Source: Ceratodon purpureus (Eukaryota > Streptophyta > Bryopsida > Pseudoditrichales > Ditrichaceae). From it: a stretch of 64,000 nucleotides of DNA. Every line of letters begins with the position of its first letter. Position 1 is the first letter of the stretch. A program made the position numbers and the translations under genes. The stretch covers positions 15,790,650 to 15,854,649 of the forward strand of contig CM026426.1 in assembly GCA_014871385.1 (NCBI GenBank), given 5' to 3'. This document shows positions 11,147 through 23,000 of the stretch, piece by piece. A model generated the notes under the pieces. It was not told the DNA's origin, made no database searches, and saw only the letters and a list, made by a program, of their open reading frames with translations.

Positions 11147-13319
11147 TTATAATCTTTTCACGTATAGGTCTATATTAGACACCTTACTTTTTTGTAAGAA
11201 GTTTTAATTTTGCAAAAGAATGTTGGTCACCAAGTAACAAATTATGATTTGTTTGTTGAATAGAATGTGTTTTACATAATTAATTTAGATTCAATATTAT
11301 ATGAATTCACTTAAATGATTTATACTATATACCAATACTCAAATGAATACATAAAGACTAAGATTGAGCTTTAGACAAGGAGTAGTTTCCAAAAAATTAC
11401 CACAAGGTTTTACTACCTCTAAAACCTGGTAAATTTCAAAGAACCTAATTAAACTTCGCAGCCATATAGTTGATCTCCTCTATGTTCCATTAGTTGTCCT
11501 TTCTTCATTCTTGAATTAAAAAGCACTGGGTGGATGTTTTTCACCCATTTTAGATTACCTCCAACATAGAGACTTGGATTTTGCAAATACTCTTAAGTCT
11601 TGTTCTCACATGGATTCATTGATCCAACTTCCACTAGTGCTTGATCAGTGATAGGATCATATCATTGTTATGTGTTAATAAAAAAACATTTTGCATCTCT
11701 TGGTCAAGTGATAAAGCCATATTATTCTAGCATATCTTCCTAAAGAAGCATTCTGCATTTCCTAGTCCATTGTTTGGTCTTAGGATCAATAGTTTCTTTT
11801 TTCTTTAGAGAACTTAAGACATTTCAATTTGAAAAATGATCTAACGATTAATTTTATTGGTTGATAATTAAACACCTCACATTGTATGAATTATAAACTA
11901 ATAAGGTAATTCTTAGAAATGATACATCAAATCTTATTATTTTATAGACAGATCCATTCTTTTTTCTTTATTTTATTCTATGACACATTGTCTTTAATTT
12001 AAGTGTAATTATACATTGTCTTCTCTAAATTTTTATTTTTTTAAAAATTCTTTTAAAACTTGTGTCAAACTTAATACCAACTCAATAGAAAATTAAGTTC
12101 AGGTGAACGTGAAATACATGTGGTTATTAATCTAAGTGCCATAAGTGTTTGTCAAATCCTAAAATTATAAACTTTAATACTAAAATATAAGTCTATATAA
12201 GTAGTACACAACAATGTAAGGTGTCACTTTTTTTCCCATCACGGTTATTTTTTTGGACATTGAAAAGGTATGACTGTTTATAATTTACACCTCAAAGAGA
12301 GATATTGGAAGTAGATGCGATTACAAGAAATTAATGTCAAGGAATGAAGGAGTTTTAGAAGTGTGTATGTAATTTAAATTCACCTAAATTTGGTTTGTCT
12401 AATTAACAAGTTTGAAGTTTTAAACAATTTTGAAGTTTTAAACAAGTTTGAAAAGACAGTGTATTGTTTAATGAATTTGGAAAGGACAATGTATTATTAG
12501 ATGGTTTTAAGTGTCTTATTTGATGGTTTTAAGATACAATAAGATAGCTCGATAGTAGTTTCACATTTAAATTTCAATGTGATTATGGACTTTCATATTT
12601 TTATTGATTTTAAATTACGACTTTAGACTTTTGTAAATGAAAATACATGTTTTTCTATCGACGTTTTGCTTTTGTCTTGCTACAGAATAGGAACCTACTT
12701 AAGCTTTGGCATTTGATGTTGTCTTCTTGGCTTTGATAAAAAAAGCGACTTTATTTTAGAAAGACTCTGGGGATGACAACTGTTAAATATAAAGCAAATT
12801 ATTGCGTTTTAGCATTTTTGTTGAACCCGCATGAATAAAGTGGTCTGGTGATGGTGAAGCAAATTGAAATTGCCTTTGCTCCTCTGACAATCTCCAAACT
12901 AAGTCTGTCAAACCTCAAACGCACGATGCATATTGCGTTTTAGCATTTTTGTTGGATCCGCACGAATAAAGTAGTCTGGTGATGGTAATGCCAATATTGC
13001 ATTTTAGCATTTTTGTTAGACCTGCACAAATAAAGTGGTCTAATGATGGAAATATTCTAGGATGCATTGTTTAATTAAAAGTCCTTATGAATATTATATG
13101 CTTGCTTAAGAATTACTTTGGTATGATATCAAAGACTTACCCATTTGAACATGTTTTATTTACAATTTTGACGTGGTTCTTCTGTAAAAATACATTTACA
13201 TGTTGATTTCATCATTTTCACTTTTTTAAGTACTTACAAATATAATGTCACTATTAAATTTTATTTTTTTTGAGATAAAAATGAAATATAATGATTTCAC
13301 TAATTTAACTCAAATTAGT
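11147..13319. other. AT-rich DNA between the two Helitrons
   Basis: No gene is visible. Three copies of a 60-bp unit lie at about 12803, 12930 and 12992 (TTTTAGCATTTTTGTTG, a GC-rich stretch, then ATAAAGTGGTCTGGTGATGG). They are direct repeats of unknown origin. Confidence 0.45.
12800..13056 (+). repeat. Three direct copies of a 60-bp repeat
   Basis: Units begin near 12803, 12930 and 12992. Each contains GCATTTTTGTT, a variable GAACCCGCA-like word and AATAAAGTGGTCTGGTGATG. Spacing is about 127 and 62 bp, suggesting a degraded tandem array with one stretch of other sequence between units. Confidence 0.7.
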
Positions 13320-13431
13320 CACCACTGCCGTAGCGGTCCCCAAGGCACATGCTAAAGGTGTGAGTTGTCTCCTCGACGGATTCCGGCGTGGAACCGTCGA
13401 GTGAGACATCCATGCTCATTTGTATAATAGA
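13320..13431 (-). repeat. 112-bp partial Helitron 5' end abutting Helitron B's 3' end
   Basis: These 112 bp are identical to the outer 112 bp of Helitron B's own 5' end (15948-16059), including the variant base that separates B from A. On the minus strand, Helitron B's terminal CTAG (13435-13432) is followed at once by TCTATTATAC (13431 onward). The match stops abruptly at 13320. This is a head-to-tail junction with a truncated second unit. Confidence 0.9.
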
Positions 13432-13461
13432 CTAGTGGGACCCGTGCCGTTGAGCACGTTG
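13432..13461 (-). repeat. Helitron B 3' terminus (hairpin + CTAG)
   Basis: Identical over 30 bp to the 3' end of Helitron A: terminal CTAG, 11-nt tail and CGTGC/GCACG hairpin with a 6-nt loop. Confidence 0.9.
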
Positions 13462-13824
13462 TCATTAGATTAATATTAAGGACTTTTAGAAACTCCAAAT
13501 AATTTTATTGAAAAAAATTTAAAATTAAATATGAAGTATATTATATCCATTCCTCTGTGATGGATTTTGAATTCACGTCGACAGTACTGGTTTATTTTAC
13601 ATGGTTGTATTTGTTGAATCCCATGAACATATACTGCATGGTGTATATACCCTAGTGAACTTAATTACAGGTTCATGTCTATAATGTTGGCTTACAAGAC
13701 TGTGTTCAGTTAGCAGTCTAACGAATCGTTTTACTTTAGGTCACCAGAAGTGTGTGCAAGCACAATTGACTTACCTCTAGAATGAAGAGGCTTCCTTCCT
13801 TTCTGCAATTTGCCACAATTTGCC

Positions 13825-13944
13825 CACTACTGGAACGGGAGTCCTTCCCCTCCAAAAAAAATGGAGGAATCGGTAACAGTTCCTCCATTTGTTACCGATT
13901 CCTCCATTTTTTTTTGGAGGGGAAGGACTCCCTTTCCAGTAGTG
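13825..13944. mobile_element. CACTA-type hairpin MITE inside Helitron B
   Basis: A 120-bp near-perfect palindrome begins CACTACTGGAACGGGAGTCC and ends with its complement CCAGTAGTG. The arms are about 54 bp around a short centre (AGTTCCTCCATTT). It is flanked by 3-bp direct repeats GCC (13822-13824 and 13945-13947). CACTA at the tips and a 3-bp duplication identify the CACTA/EnSpm superfamily. It encodes nothing. The near-identical arms mean it is young or gene-converted, and it entered after or together with Helitron B. Confidence 0.9.
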
Positions 13945-13947
13945 GCC

Positions 13948-14795
13948 ACTAACTTACAAAATAATAATCAAAATATAATAATAAACAAAATATAAAAAAA
14001 CGATGTAAGGCTCACGACCCAACAGTAGATAATAAATCACACAATAAGTGATTTTACTTTCTAACTTTAGTTCCTTTTCCAAAAGATGTACAATCTACTT
14101 TTAATATTTTTACTTTTTATTTCAATTTACTTTTAATTGTTTTACTTTTTTATAAAGACATAAATATGCTTTCGGTGCAGGACATTCTAACTAAAGTTTT
14201 ATCATGTCTAGCTTTTTTAGGCATTGTTGGACAGAGACCCTGAACATGTCCAACATGAAGTTTGCAAACTACATTGGGAACACTCCCTTTAATGGCACTA
14301 TTGTATACATGCCCTCTTTAAACAGATTGTGAGTTTCTACTTCCTCTGATGGCTGTTTCCTCAAATTCTTGAAGGATACGTAGCTTTGAACCATGAAGCC
14401 ATTACTTCGTGGAATCATATTCCTGTAGCCGGCACAAAGCCGGCTCAAACGTACAACGCTGAGGTACATTATGGACAGGTTGAGAGACGTCTTTCTCTCT
14501 ATCCCCCTAGGTCAATACCAATCTGCGCATCATAAAAGAGGCGGATCGAAACTGCACACGAGAGCATAAGGGTCCCAAAGAAATCATGAGGCTCCTCTCA
14601 ATGTTACGTGAACTTGAACACAGATAACATTGTGCCTAAAGTCTATCTCCTTATACAATTCAACAGTTCTTCACACCGCAACCACCGGATCTATCACGTA
14701 TGTCTCCTGCCCGCCCACCGCCACCATAAGCTCCAACACAGATTCCATTTGCTTGCCCTTAGATTCTAGAAACAGAGCGAAGTCACGAAGCAGCT
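13948..14795 (-). other. Helitron B interior between MITE and ERH, no gene recognised
   Basis: AT-rich sequence, then a 66-codon minus-strand open frame (14269-14469) of unknown nature. It could be the ERH 3' region carried along with the gene. Confidence 0.3.
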
Positions 14796-15545
14796 CTAAT
14801 TCTTGGCCAGCCTCTTCAAGCGTTGGAAGGCCTGCTGCTTGATCCAGGATCGGTCAAAAGGAGCGTAAGCTCTGATGGAAGGATCGAACCTACAACGACG
14901 TCAAACGCAAACACCGATCAATTTCCAAAAATCAGGACAAATCACAGAACTGCTCGGGAGTAATACACTCCATCATACTAATTTCCCATTCCAGCGCAAT
15001 AGTCCACAAGCCCAACTCCAGCAGCAGCAGCAGCAGCTTCATTCAGAGATCTCTCCAACATCAACAAATAAAGCACATCACCATTTCCACATCACGCTTC
15101 AGCAAGAATAGGAAGAACCAGGCGAAGAAGCTTACACGAGCGCACTCATGTCGGTAAGCGCTTCGATATACTTGTACAGGTCCGAAATGTCGTATGTAAT
15201 ATTCCGCAAATTAGGATTCGCCTCTTTCAGCCTCTTCTCAATCATCCCGCAAATACCTGCCCAAAACAACCCAAAAAACTGTCAACGACCTCTCACCCAT
15301 TCAAACCTCATCCAAGAAACCAAGACACTACCTACCAATCCATTCAATTACACCCCAAGAACTACAATCCAAAAATCATATCCATCAAAACCGCAAGAAA
15401 GACACAGAATATCAGTAAAGACCAAACGTCGAAGAACACGAAATCCAGTAGCGTCCATAGCAGCCGGGACAGACTCGTAGTCCATGAAGGTCCGCGTAGC
15501 GCGATTCGGCGTCGGCTGCATCAAGATGATCGTATGCCTCTGCGC
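14796..15545 (-). CDS. ERH: Enhancer of rudimentary homolog, captured in Helitron B
   Basis: ERH is a small, highly conserved nuclear protein of about 104 residues linked to RNA processing and transcription. Three minus-strand exons (15545-15452, 15256-15136, 14889-14796) encode about 103 residues. The protein starts AQRHTIILMQPTPNRATR, passes through RTFMDYESV, ANPNLRNITYDISDLYKYIE and LTDMSALV, and ends FDRSWIKQQAFQRLKRLAKN with a TAG stop. From memory this matches plant ERH (RHTIILMQ, RNITYDIADLYNFIDGLADMSALV). Reading phases agree across both introns. The start codon would lie in a small upstream exon, possibly the ATG at 15697-15695, but that is not proven. The first listed intron starts CT where GT is expected (after 15452), so normal splicing there looks damaged. 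The gene is otherwise whole. Confidence 0.88.
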
Positions 15546-15876
15546 CTGCCAATCAATTCCACGACCTCAGCAAACCAATTCTCCCCATCTCCGAGCTTCA
15601 CCATCCCAAATCTCACACCCAGAACTCATCGCCTAGGGTTTTACACCCAAACCCTAAATATCGAAATCACACAATCTCACCTCAATCTCACCACCATCTT
15701 AACACAAACTCTCACAAAAAAACAATCCTCCCACGCCAACCGCATCAATGACACGAAGTACGCCATCAGAACACTATGGTATCCATCAACCACGGGGTTC
15801 CACCACGAAACTCCATTTCACCCCTAATTGCCCCAAAGCAGGCTGCATGTGCATGGAAAGTCGTAGCGTGGAGGCG
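15546..15876 (-). promoter_or_regulatory. Putative ERH upstream region and first intron
   Basis: This segment contains AAACCCTAA and TAGGGTTTT words (about 15631-15656), the telo-box motif common in plant promoters of growth and translation genes. It ends at the Helitron 5' terminal block. It probably contains the ERH leader and first exon. Confidence 0.4.
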
Positions 15877-16059
15877 GATCAGGTAGCACTGCAAGAATGT
15901 GTCGCCTTCTTTCTCCATCAAACCGTTCGCAACTGCACCCTGCGCGCCACCACTGCCGTAGCGGTCCCCAAGGCACATGCTAAAGGTGTGAGTTGTCTCC
16001 TCGACGGATTCCGGCGTGGAACCGTCGAGTGAGACATCCATGCTCATTTGTATAATAGA
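15877..16059 (-). repeat. Helitron B 5' terminal region (183 bp)
   Basis: It pairs with 10964-11146 at 180 of 183 positions. It includes the subterminal inverted repeat at 15995-16035 with complete CTCGACGG/CCGTCGAG pairing. The minus-strand tip is TCTATTATAC, preceded by A. Confidence 0.88.
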
Positions 16060-17041
16060 TTGGTGCCGGTACTAATGATTTGTAGTGGCCAACAAGCCAC
16101 CACTGCATAATGTACCGTATATATTTGAAAATTAAGAATTCATTATCTACCTTAATCATATATACATCTTTCAAAGAATATATTTTAACTTTGATTTTGT
16201 CAAATATGTTTTCAATTTGTATGATGTAATAACAACAAATCTACACAACTTTTGTAAATGCAAAATATATATAATTATCATATTTTTCATAACAAATTAA
16301 AATAAAATCGCATTCAATTTTTTGGGTTTAAGTTTGTGATTAAACAAATACAAAGGAAATTTAGAACTTAAAAATTTTCATGGTTATAAGAATTCATGAA
16401 TGCACTTGTACAGTGTACACTGCATTGTGTGTAAGTATATACAAACATGTAAAATGTATAGTGTGCCAAAGGATATATAGAAAATATCTCTTGAGTATCA
16501 ATAAATATGTAAACAATCTCACAAGTGGTAGAAAAGATTGCATTTTTAAAACCTTAGAAATCAATTAGGTTTTGTGTTAATTTTTATGGACGTGTTAATT
16601 TTGAACCGTTAATTCTTAAGATTTTATGTGGTATCTCAAAGGAAATTGATTGTTATATTGCATGACCTTGAAAGGGTGCAACCATTAACATATCATTTTT
16701 TACATTCATTCTAAAAGTCGTGTCTACTAAAAGTCGTGTCTTTGAAATAGAAGGTTCATTTTTGCAATGTAAAAATATGAAAAATTTGTTTGTTAGCAAT
16801 TTATAACTTCATACCACCTTGGAAATTGTAAATAGGATTATGTTTTTTTTCTTTTTTTTAAGTGTGCTTAATTTAAACTATTAAACTAATTTGTTGATGG
16901 TTGTGTCGAGCATTGCTCAAAATAAATTACTGGCAAAGGCATGATACAAAAATTAAATAGCCACGTATGCTTCTGGATGCACGGGACACTGGGTGATTTA
17001 TTTTCTAACTTTGAATTCATTTGGGATCATTTGGGCAAATA
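16060..17041. other. AT-rich DNA upstream of the coiled-coil gene exon
   Basis: No gene is seen. It probably belongs to the intron that ends at 17041 (AAATAG acceptor), since the exon there has no convincing start codon. Confidence 0.4.
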
Positions 17042-20000
17042 GGTTTGAAGAGAGCTTTAGCAGATGCCAACGATCGGTTACAGAAAGCATTGCAAGAATC
17101 AACTTTGGAGGCAGAGAAAGATGACAGACAACTTCAACAGATTAGGAATTTGGAGGAGGCTTTGAAAGCCTCAAGAGTGGTATTGGAAGCAGTAATTGCA
17201 AATGCAGCCACAGGGGCGAATTTGTCAATTCAAGACAGCGGTAATCGCTTGCAAGACATTGCTGGCTTGTCGCAACAACTTTCAGATTCCAAAGAAGCAG
17301 TTAACAATGCCAGTAAATTATCCAACAACCGGACACGACTGTTAGCACAGCAGTTACTAGTAGTCAGAAATCAAGCTGATGCTACGAACAAGCTTGTGAA
17401 GGAACTTGCCCAGCAATCAAAGGATGTAAAAAGTCAATTAGAGGATGCGAATAATCTTGTCAAAGTTGCAAATCACCTATCGGAGAACACAGCAGCGAAT
17501 TTGTCAAAACAGTTGAAAGATGCACTGAATTATGGTGCCGAATGCTTGTGGCAGTTAGAGGGGGCGAGGACTGAAGTAGAAGCAGCATCAGATTTAGCTG
17601 CAAAGGTCAAGGCACTGACGAAGGACTTAGAATGTGAAAGGAACGGTACAGATAATCTTAAAAACCAATTGAAGGATGCCCCAGCACGAGCTGAAATTGC
17701 TCACACATTGGCCAATACTGCGAATGCAGAACCGACCAGCCTGTTGGAAAATGTGAGGCGGCTAAGTTTTTCTAAAGCGCAGAGTGAGGCTGTCGTTGCA
17801 CTTGCAGAAGGCAACTACAAGGGGTTGTATAGGCATTTTGAGAATGTCAAAATAGAGGCTGAGATTGTGACCAGTGAAGCTCAAGGGGTCAGAAAACAAT
17901 TTGAAGCAGCCAATAGATTAGCTGAAAGCGCAGGACTAGCTCTGGCTAAAAACATAGAAGAGAGTAGAAGGCAAGTTGAGGCTGCCAGCTCTCATGCTCA
18001 GTATGTAGCTGCCGATGCAAGAGAAATTATTTCAGGTGATCATGTCTTGAATCTCTGGCATCCAGTTGGACCATCCTTGTTTCATATTGACACGCAATCT
18101 TATCCAACCCTATTTGGGCACTGCAAACATTGTATAATCATCAGGTTTAAAAGGACAGATCGAAGGTTTGGAATTTGCCCTTTTGAAAATGAGCCAAGGA
18201 GAGGATGTTCTGAGTCTTGTTGCAGAAAGAGACGAACTCTTACAAAAGGTTGCAGAGAATGCAGAAAAGGCTGCTTCAGATGCTGATGTGATGGCTCAAC
18301 TACGGGACTCGCTTGCCAAGGTTGGTCTCTTCACATTGGAATGTCATGGGATTTGCTGTCAAAACACAAGTTAGTCCGTTCGTGCAGCATTTATTGCTTT
18401 TGGGGTTTACACAATATGTAGCTTAATTAGGCTACTTAATAACAGATAACTGTACAAAAAGGAATTTTATTATAACTAAATTGTCATTGTTTTATTTCTT
18501 AAATTCAAACAATAGATCCTATATCTTTTAAAAATTTACAACTGAGCTTGGTAATTCTCCTTAAATATTACAAAAGTTACATCAATTGTTCTCTCTTTAT
18601 CTTCAACTTTTAATTAAATAAAATCTTAAAATAACTTCTATTTGTATTTTATCTTGGATTCTATCATGTCTTTCAAATTAAAAAACTCGTGTCTTATTCC
18701 TCATCCTTAAAACTCTTTTTATCATATCCATTATTATCAAAAACAAATATACAAGATAATTGTTAATTTTTTATTTTTAACTTTCATTTTCAATAAAGTA
18801 ATTTAATTGGACATGGACATGATTATATTCTAACTTTTCATATTTTGATTAAAAACATACAATTTGATAACCATAAAATGCTTTAAAATGTTTAAATCAT
18901 GATTTAAATGATTTATCCAAAATAAAAAAATTGAAACTTATACGATAAAACCCTTCACAAAAATTTGAATTTGAGTTTCCTTTTTCCTTGACTCACATAA
19001 AATTTTTAATTGGATATGAAACATCAATTGCATGATTATCAAGGTCTTTTTTGACATTTTTCCTTGTGTGCTACAATGACAATATATATAATTACAGTGG
19101 TTTTTCGTATTTCAACATCGATGCATATACTACATGGGAGATATTACACACATTAACTTTGTATTGATTCCATCTACAATCTAGCAATTTCATCCAAGAT
19201 TGAACTTTTTTAATTTGAAGTACTTTAGCAAAATTCTTGTGAGTTTTTGGCCATTTTCTAGTAAAATTTCTTATTATGAGCAATCTTGGGATATTTTGTC
19301 CAAAACAAATCCACAATGATTAGAGTATTAAGTTGTTTTTATCTTGATTCATTCGCCCTTGAACAAATCATATCTTGATTTAATTGCTAAAAAAAACATA
19401 TTCTTAAATTGCTATAATATTTTAGAAAATGAATTTAGCAATATGTTTTTTTTTTAAATTCCAATCATTTTTTCTACATATATACTTAAAATAAATTTAA
19501 ATTGAAGACCAAAACTTAATATCTTATTTCCTTGAAGAAAAAAATATTCTTACACCATTTCCAAAAAGAAATAGTTGGTTTAGATAATCTTCAAAATTTA
19601 AAAACTTGATAGTTGTTTTACATAACAATCACTATTTGTATGTATCTTATAATGAAATAAAGAGTTTTAAATACCAATTTATACTCTATATATCAATCTG
19701 AAAACTCAATAGCATACAAAAAATATATTTGATGATCTTTCACATTGTATCTTAGTATCAAAACCAAACTTTACAAATCCTAATAAATTTTAGTTGTTGA
19801 TAAATTCAATTAAATGATAGTTTAGGCATCCAAAAGATTTTAGTTTGTTATCAAAGTATCTGGAATGCAATAATAACCTAGATAAAAGATAAATATGTGA
19901 TCACTTCTAATTATCAGATTTTGATTTTGAAATTTACAAAGAACGAAAGCTACTAATTGTAAATAATATATAAATGTATTATCCCCGTAGATTCAACGCT

Positions 20001-23000
20001 TTTCAAATTGAAATAGAATATTTTTTGATAAGATGATTTTAAATTACATCTTGATAACTTTCTACAAAGTATCCACCTGATAAGGTTTTAAGGAAACATC
20101 CAGTATTAATATTTTTGATGCAATTTCAAAACAAAGAAAAAAAGATCTGATAATAAACTCTTTTATGCCTAGTCAAATATCAAAATGATTGTTGTAAAGA
20201 ATATTGTAGAAATTTCAAATGGAGCTTCTTTAAAAAAAAATTAAAAAATTAAAATTAAAAAAATGGAATGAAAAATAAAAAATTAAAGCTATATAGGATT
20301 ATCTAACACTCATACATTGTAGTCAGTTATTAATTTTCAAAATGAATTCCTTACATATCTCTATTATTATTATTATCATTGTCTGTACAAGATTCAAGTT
20401 CAAAATGTGATATTTGATTAATTTATTAGAAACTATAAAAGTTCATCCATTTCTTCTTTACTATGTCCTAAAATCTCACTATGCACCCGGATTTGCATTA
20501 AATAAATGATGCAGGGGTAGGGTGGGGTGAGGTGGGGTGGGGGGGTCTTGGAGGGGTCTGGTATGGTCTTGGGGAAGCGGGTGTTATCCCATAACATTTG
20601 CAGCTCCACACCTCCCATGAAAAGTACAAGAAGGCTAAGGGGTGGAGAGAAAATTAAGATTTAAAATACCAATTGCATCCCAGGTCCATGTAGGACCCCC
20701 TCGGAGGGTCAGTGTGGCAGAAGTGTCCTTGATGACATTTTTGCATTAATAACTCAAAGCATAAATCTCACCTTTGACACTATCATCTGCAATGTCACAA
20801 ATCCTCAACAATAACACATGTAGAAATACTCAATTTTCACAAAACTAATAAATACTCAAAGATTTTAGTCTTCAAATTTAAATGTGGATTGCCAGAAAGC
20901 ATGTTGCCAACCCCTAACACTTATCGAGGTCTAACTATATTTGGGCAAAGATGTGACATCCAAAGAGTCCTCTTGAATATCCCAAAAGAGCCCCTTCCAC
21001 TTAAAGCGGGTATCAAATTTCATAAAGCATGAAAATCCTCATGCTCAAAAAGCTCTACACGTCTTTCAGCTCTCTCACTCCATTGCACTCCTATTGATTG
21101 CCACGTAAAGCCCCTTTGACCTAGAAGAAAAATTAACTCCACCACTCCGCTCATCCAAAATCAAAAACCTCCACGATAACCAATCAAGCTTTGAACTTTA
21201 TAGCCAAAACCAAACAACACTCGTGTTTTAGTGCTTTACTGTCTTCTTTTTGAAAATTTTGGTGCAAATTTGGGCAAATTTGATGCAAGGACCAGTGTCT
21301 TGGAAGCTGCAAATATCCTAGAAGGGCACACTAGAGGTTCCGTGAAGGATTCTAATACAATCCTAACAACTAGAGACATCCAACATTTGTATTGAACTAC
21401 GTTCTTGATATCTTGCTAATTTGAGAATATGCTTTATTGTTTGTAGCTACATATTCTGTTTTTGTGCTCTCATTTGTTTTTCTATTAATTGCTAAGATAT
21501 AAAAAGTGGAACCAAGGTGCCAAATTGCAGTTGTGGTTATAATTCTAGTGCTTCTAGTACTCCATAGCAAAAGCCACTACCTAGTCAACAACCAAAAAAA
21601 TATGTATTTGATGGTTGTAGCTATACAATAACTACTTAATTGTTAAACCAATTATTGGACCAATTTCTAAGTCAAGAAACTAAGTTAGAGGAGGTGGATG
21701 ACACAATAAAATTTGTTAACATGACTTATGCAAACCATGATGCCAACTACAAAAGTTTCAAATTATGTAGCTGTGACAAACCAATATTGTAAACAATTAT
21801 ATTAATAAAGAAAATTTTATTAAATAAGAGTCAAAGACTTCTACAAAGAAATGAGAAGTAGCTAGTAGAATTGTCTATTCATATCAATAAAAGGTTGCAG
21901 TAATTCAGTTTGAAGACTTTATATCAATACACACATTGTAACAAAATTATTAAAACAAATTCTTTTAGTTCATGAAAGCTAAACTTTGCATACTTCTAAT
22001 TGTTATGACAAGAAACCGTTTGATTACATAGCTTGAAATGCTTACACTCTATTATTACAATAAAAATAATAAAACTATTTTTGTTTAGAGTTTTGTGTTA
22101 AAGTAAGAAAATATGATAGACTATCAAAATAAATATATTGATTCTATAAGCCCTTATACTTATGTCCATAGTATCTTGTCAAAACAATTACTTATTAATA
22201 GAATCCAATGAAGGCCTTACATAAGGTTATTAAACCAATTTGTGTATATAAATATGATCATGTCTTTTATGTTACAAATCATAGCAATAAACAACAACTT
22301 TTGATGTAAGATGGATTGGCACCAATATAATACAAGTTTAAACATTATTGTATTGATTATTTTGCTTTCTACTTAACCTGCCATTGATTTATTGATGAAT
22401 AGACACTTCGTAAATAACTTGTATAATTTCTCAATGCAAACTGAAAATCCTTTTTCAAAATTATTGATTCAATCATGAAATTCCAATCATTAATAGATTT
22501 TAAACAACTATGGCATTAGAAGTATTTTTCTAGTTGTATAACCAAGTTTTATGAATTTGAAATTTTAAGTAGCATTGTTGTATCTTTTATAGAACCTAAA
22601 CACTCTAATATTATGACAAATTCTTCCATAACACTTATAGAATTATTATCAAGCGTTTATTTTGTTCTCACAATTAATTGTAAAAAAACATTATGGAGGC
22701 TTTTGTTTCAATTGATTTCCAATCCATATCAATCCTTTGAAAAAAGAGTTGTCTATTTATTGAAAATTCTACCAATATTTTATTGGTTCTTAGATATGAC
22801 TCATCAATATAACTCTATGCCATACTACCTCTATCATTTTGGCTATTTATAGCCAACTATTTGTTTAATTTTGATTTGTAGATTTAGCATTCATCCACTT
22901 TTTGTAGTATGTATATATATTCCACGTAATCATTTTTTGCCTCCAAAAATTTTGGACTATCTTAAACAATTTGATTCATGCCATGGTGGTAAATCCAAAA

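Larger units (their letters stand above)
13432..16059 (-). mobile_element. Helitron B: non-autonomous Helitron carrying the ERH gene
   Basis: The minus strand runs from TCTATTATACAAATG at 16059 to the hairpin and CCCACTAG at 13432, with A at the 5' flank (16060) and T at the 3' side (13431). The ends match Helitron A: 180 of 183 bp at the 5' end and 30 of 30 at the 3' end. Length is 2,628 bp. The cargo is an ERH gene in the element's own orientation (14796-15545) and a 120-bp CACTA-type MITE (13825-13944). It encodes no replication protein. Host sequence begins at the same inner edge of the 183-bp end as in Helitron A. Confidence 0.9.
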
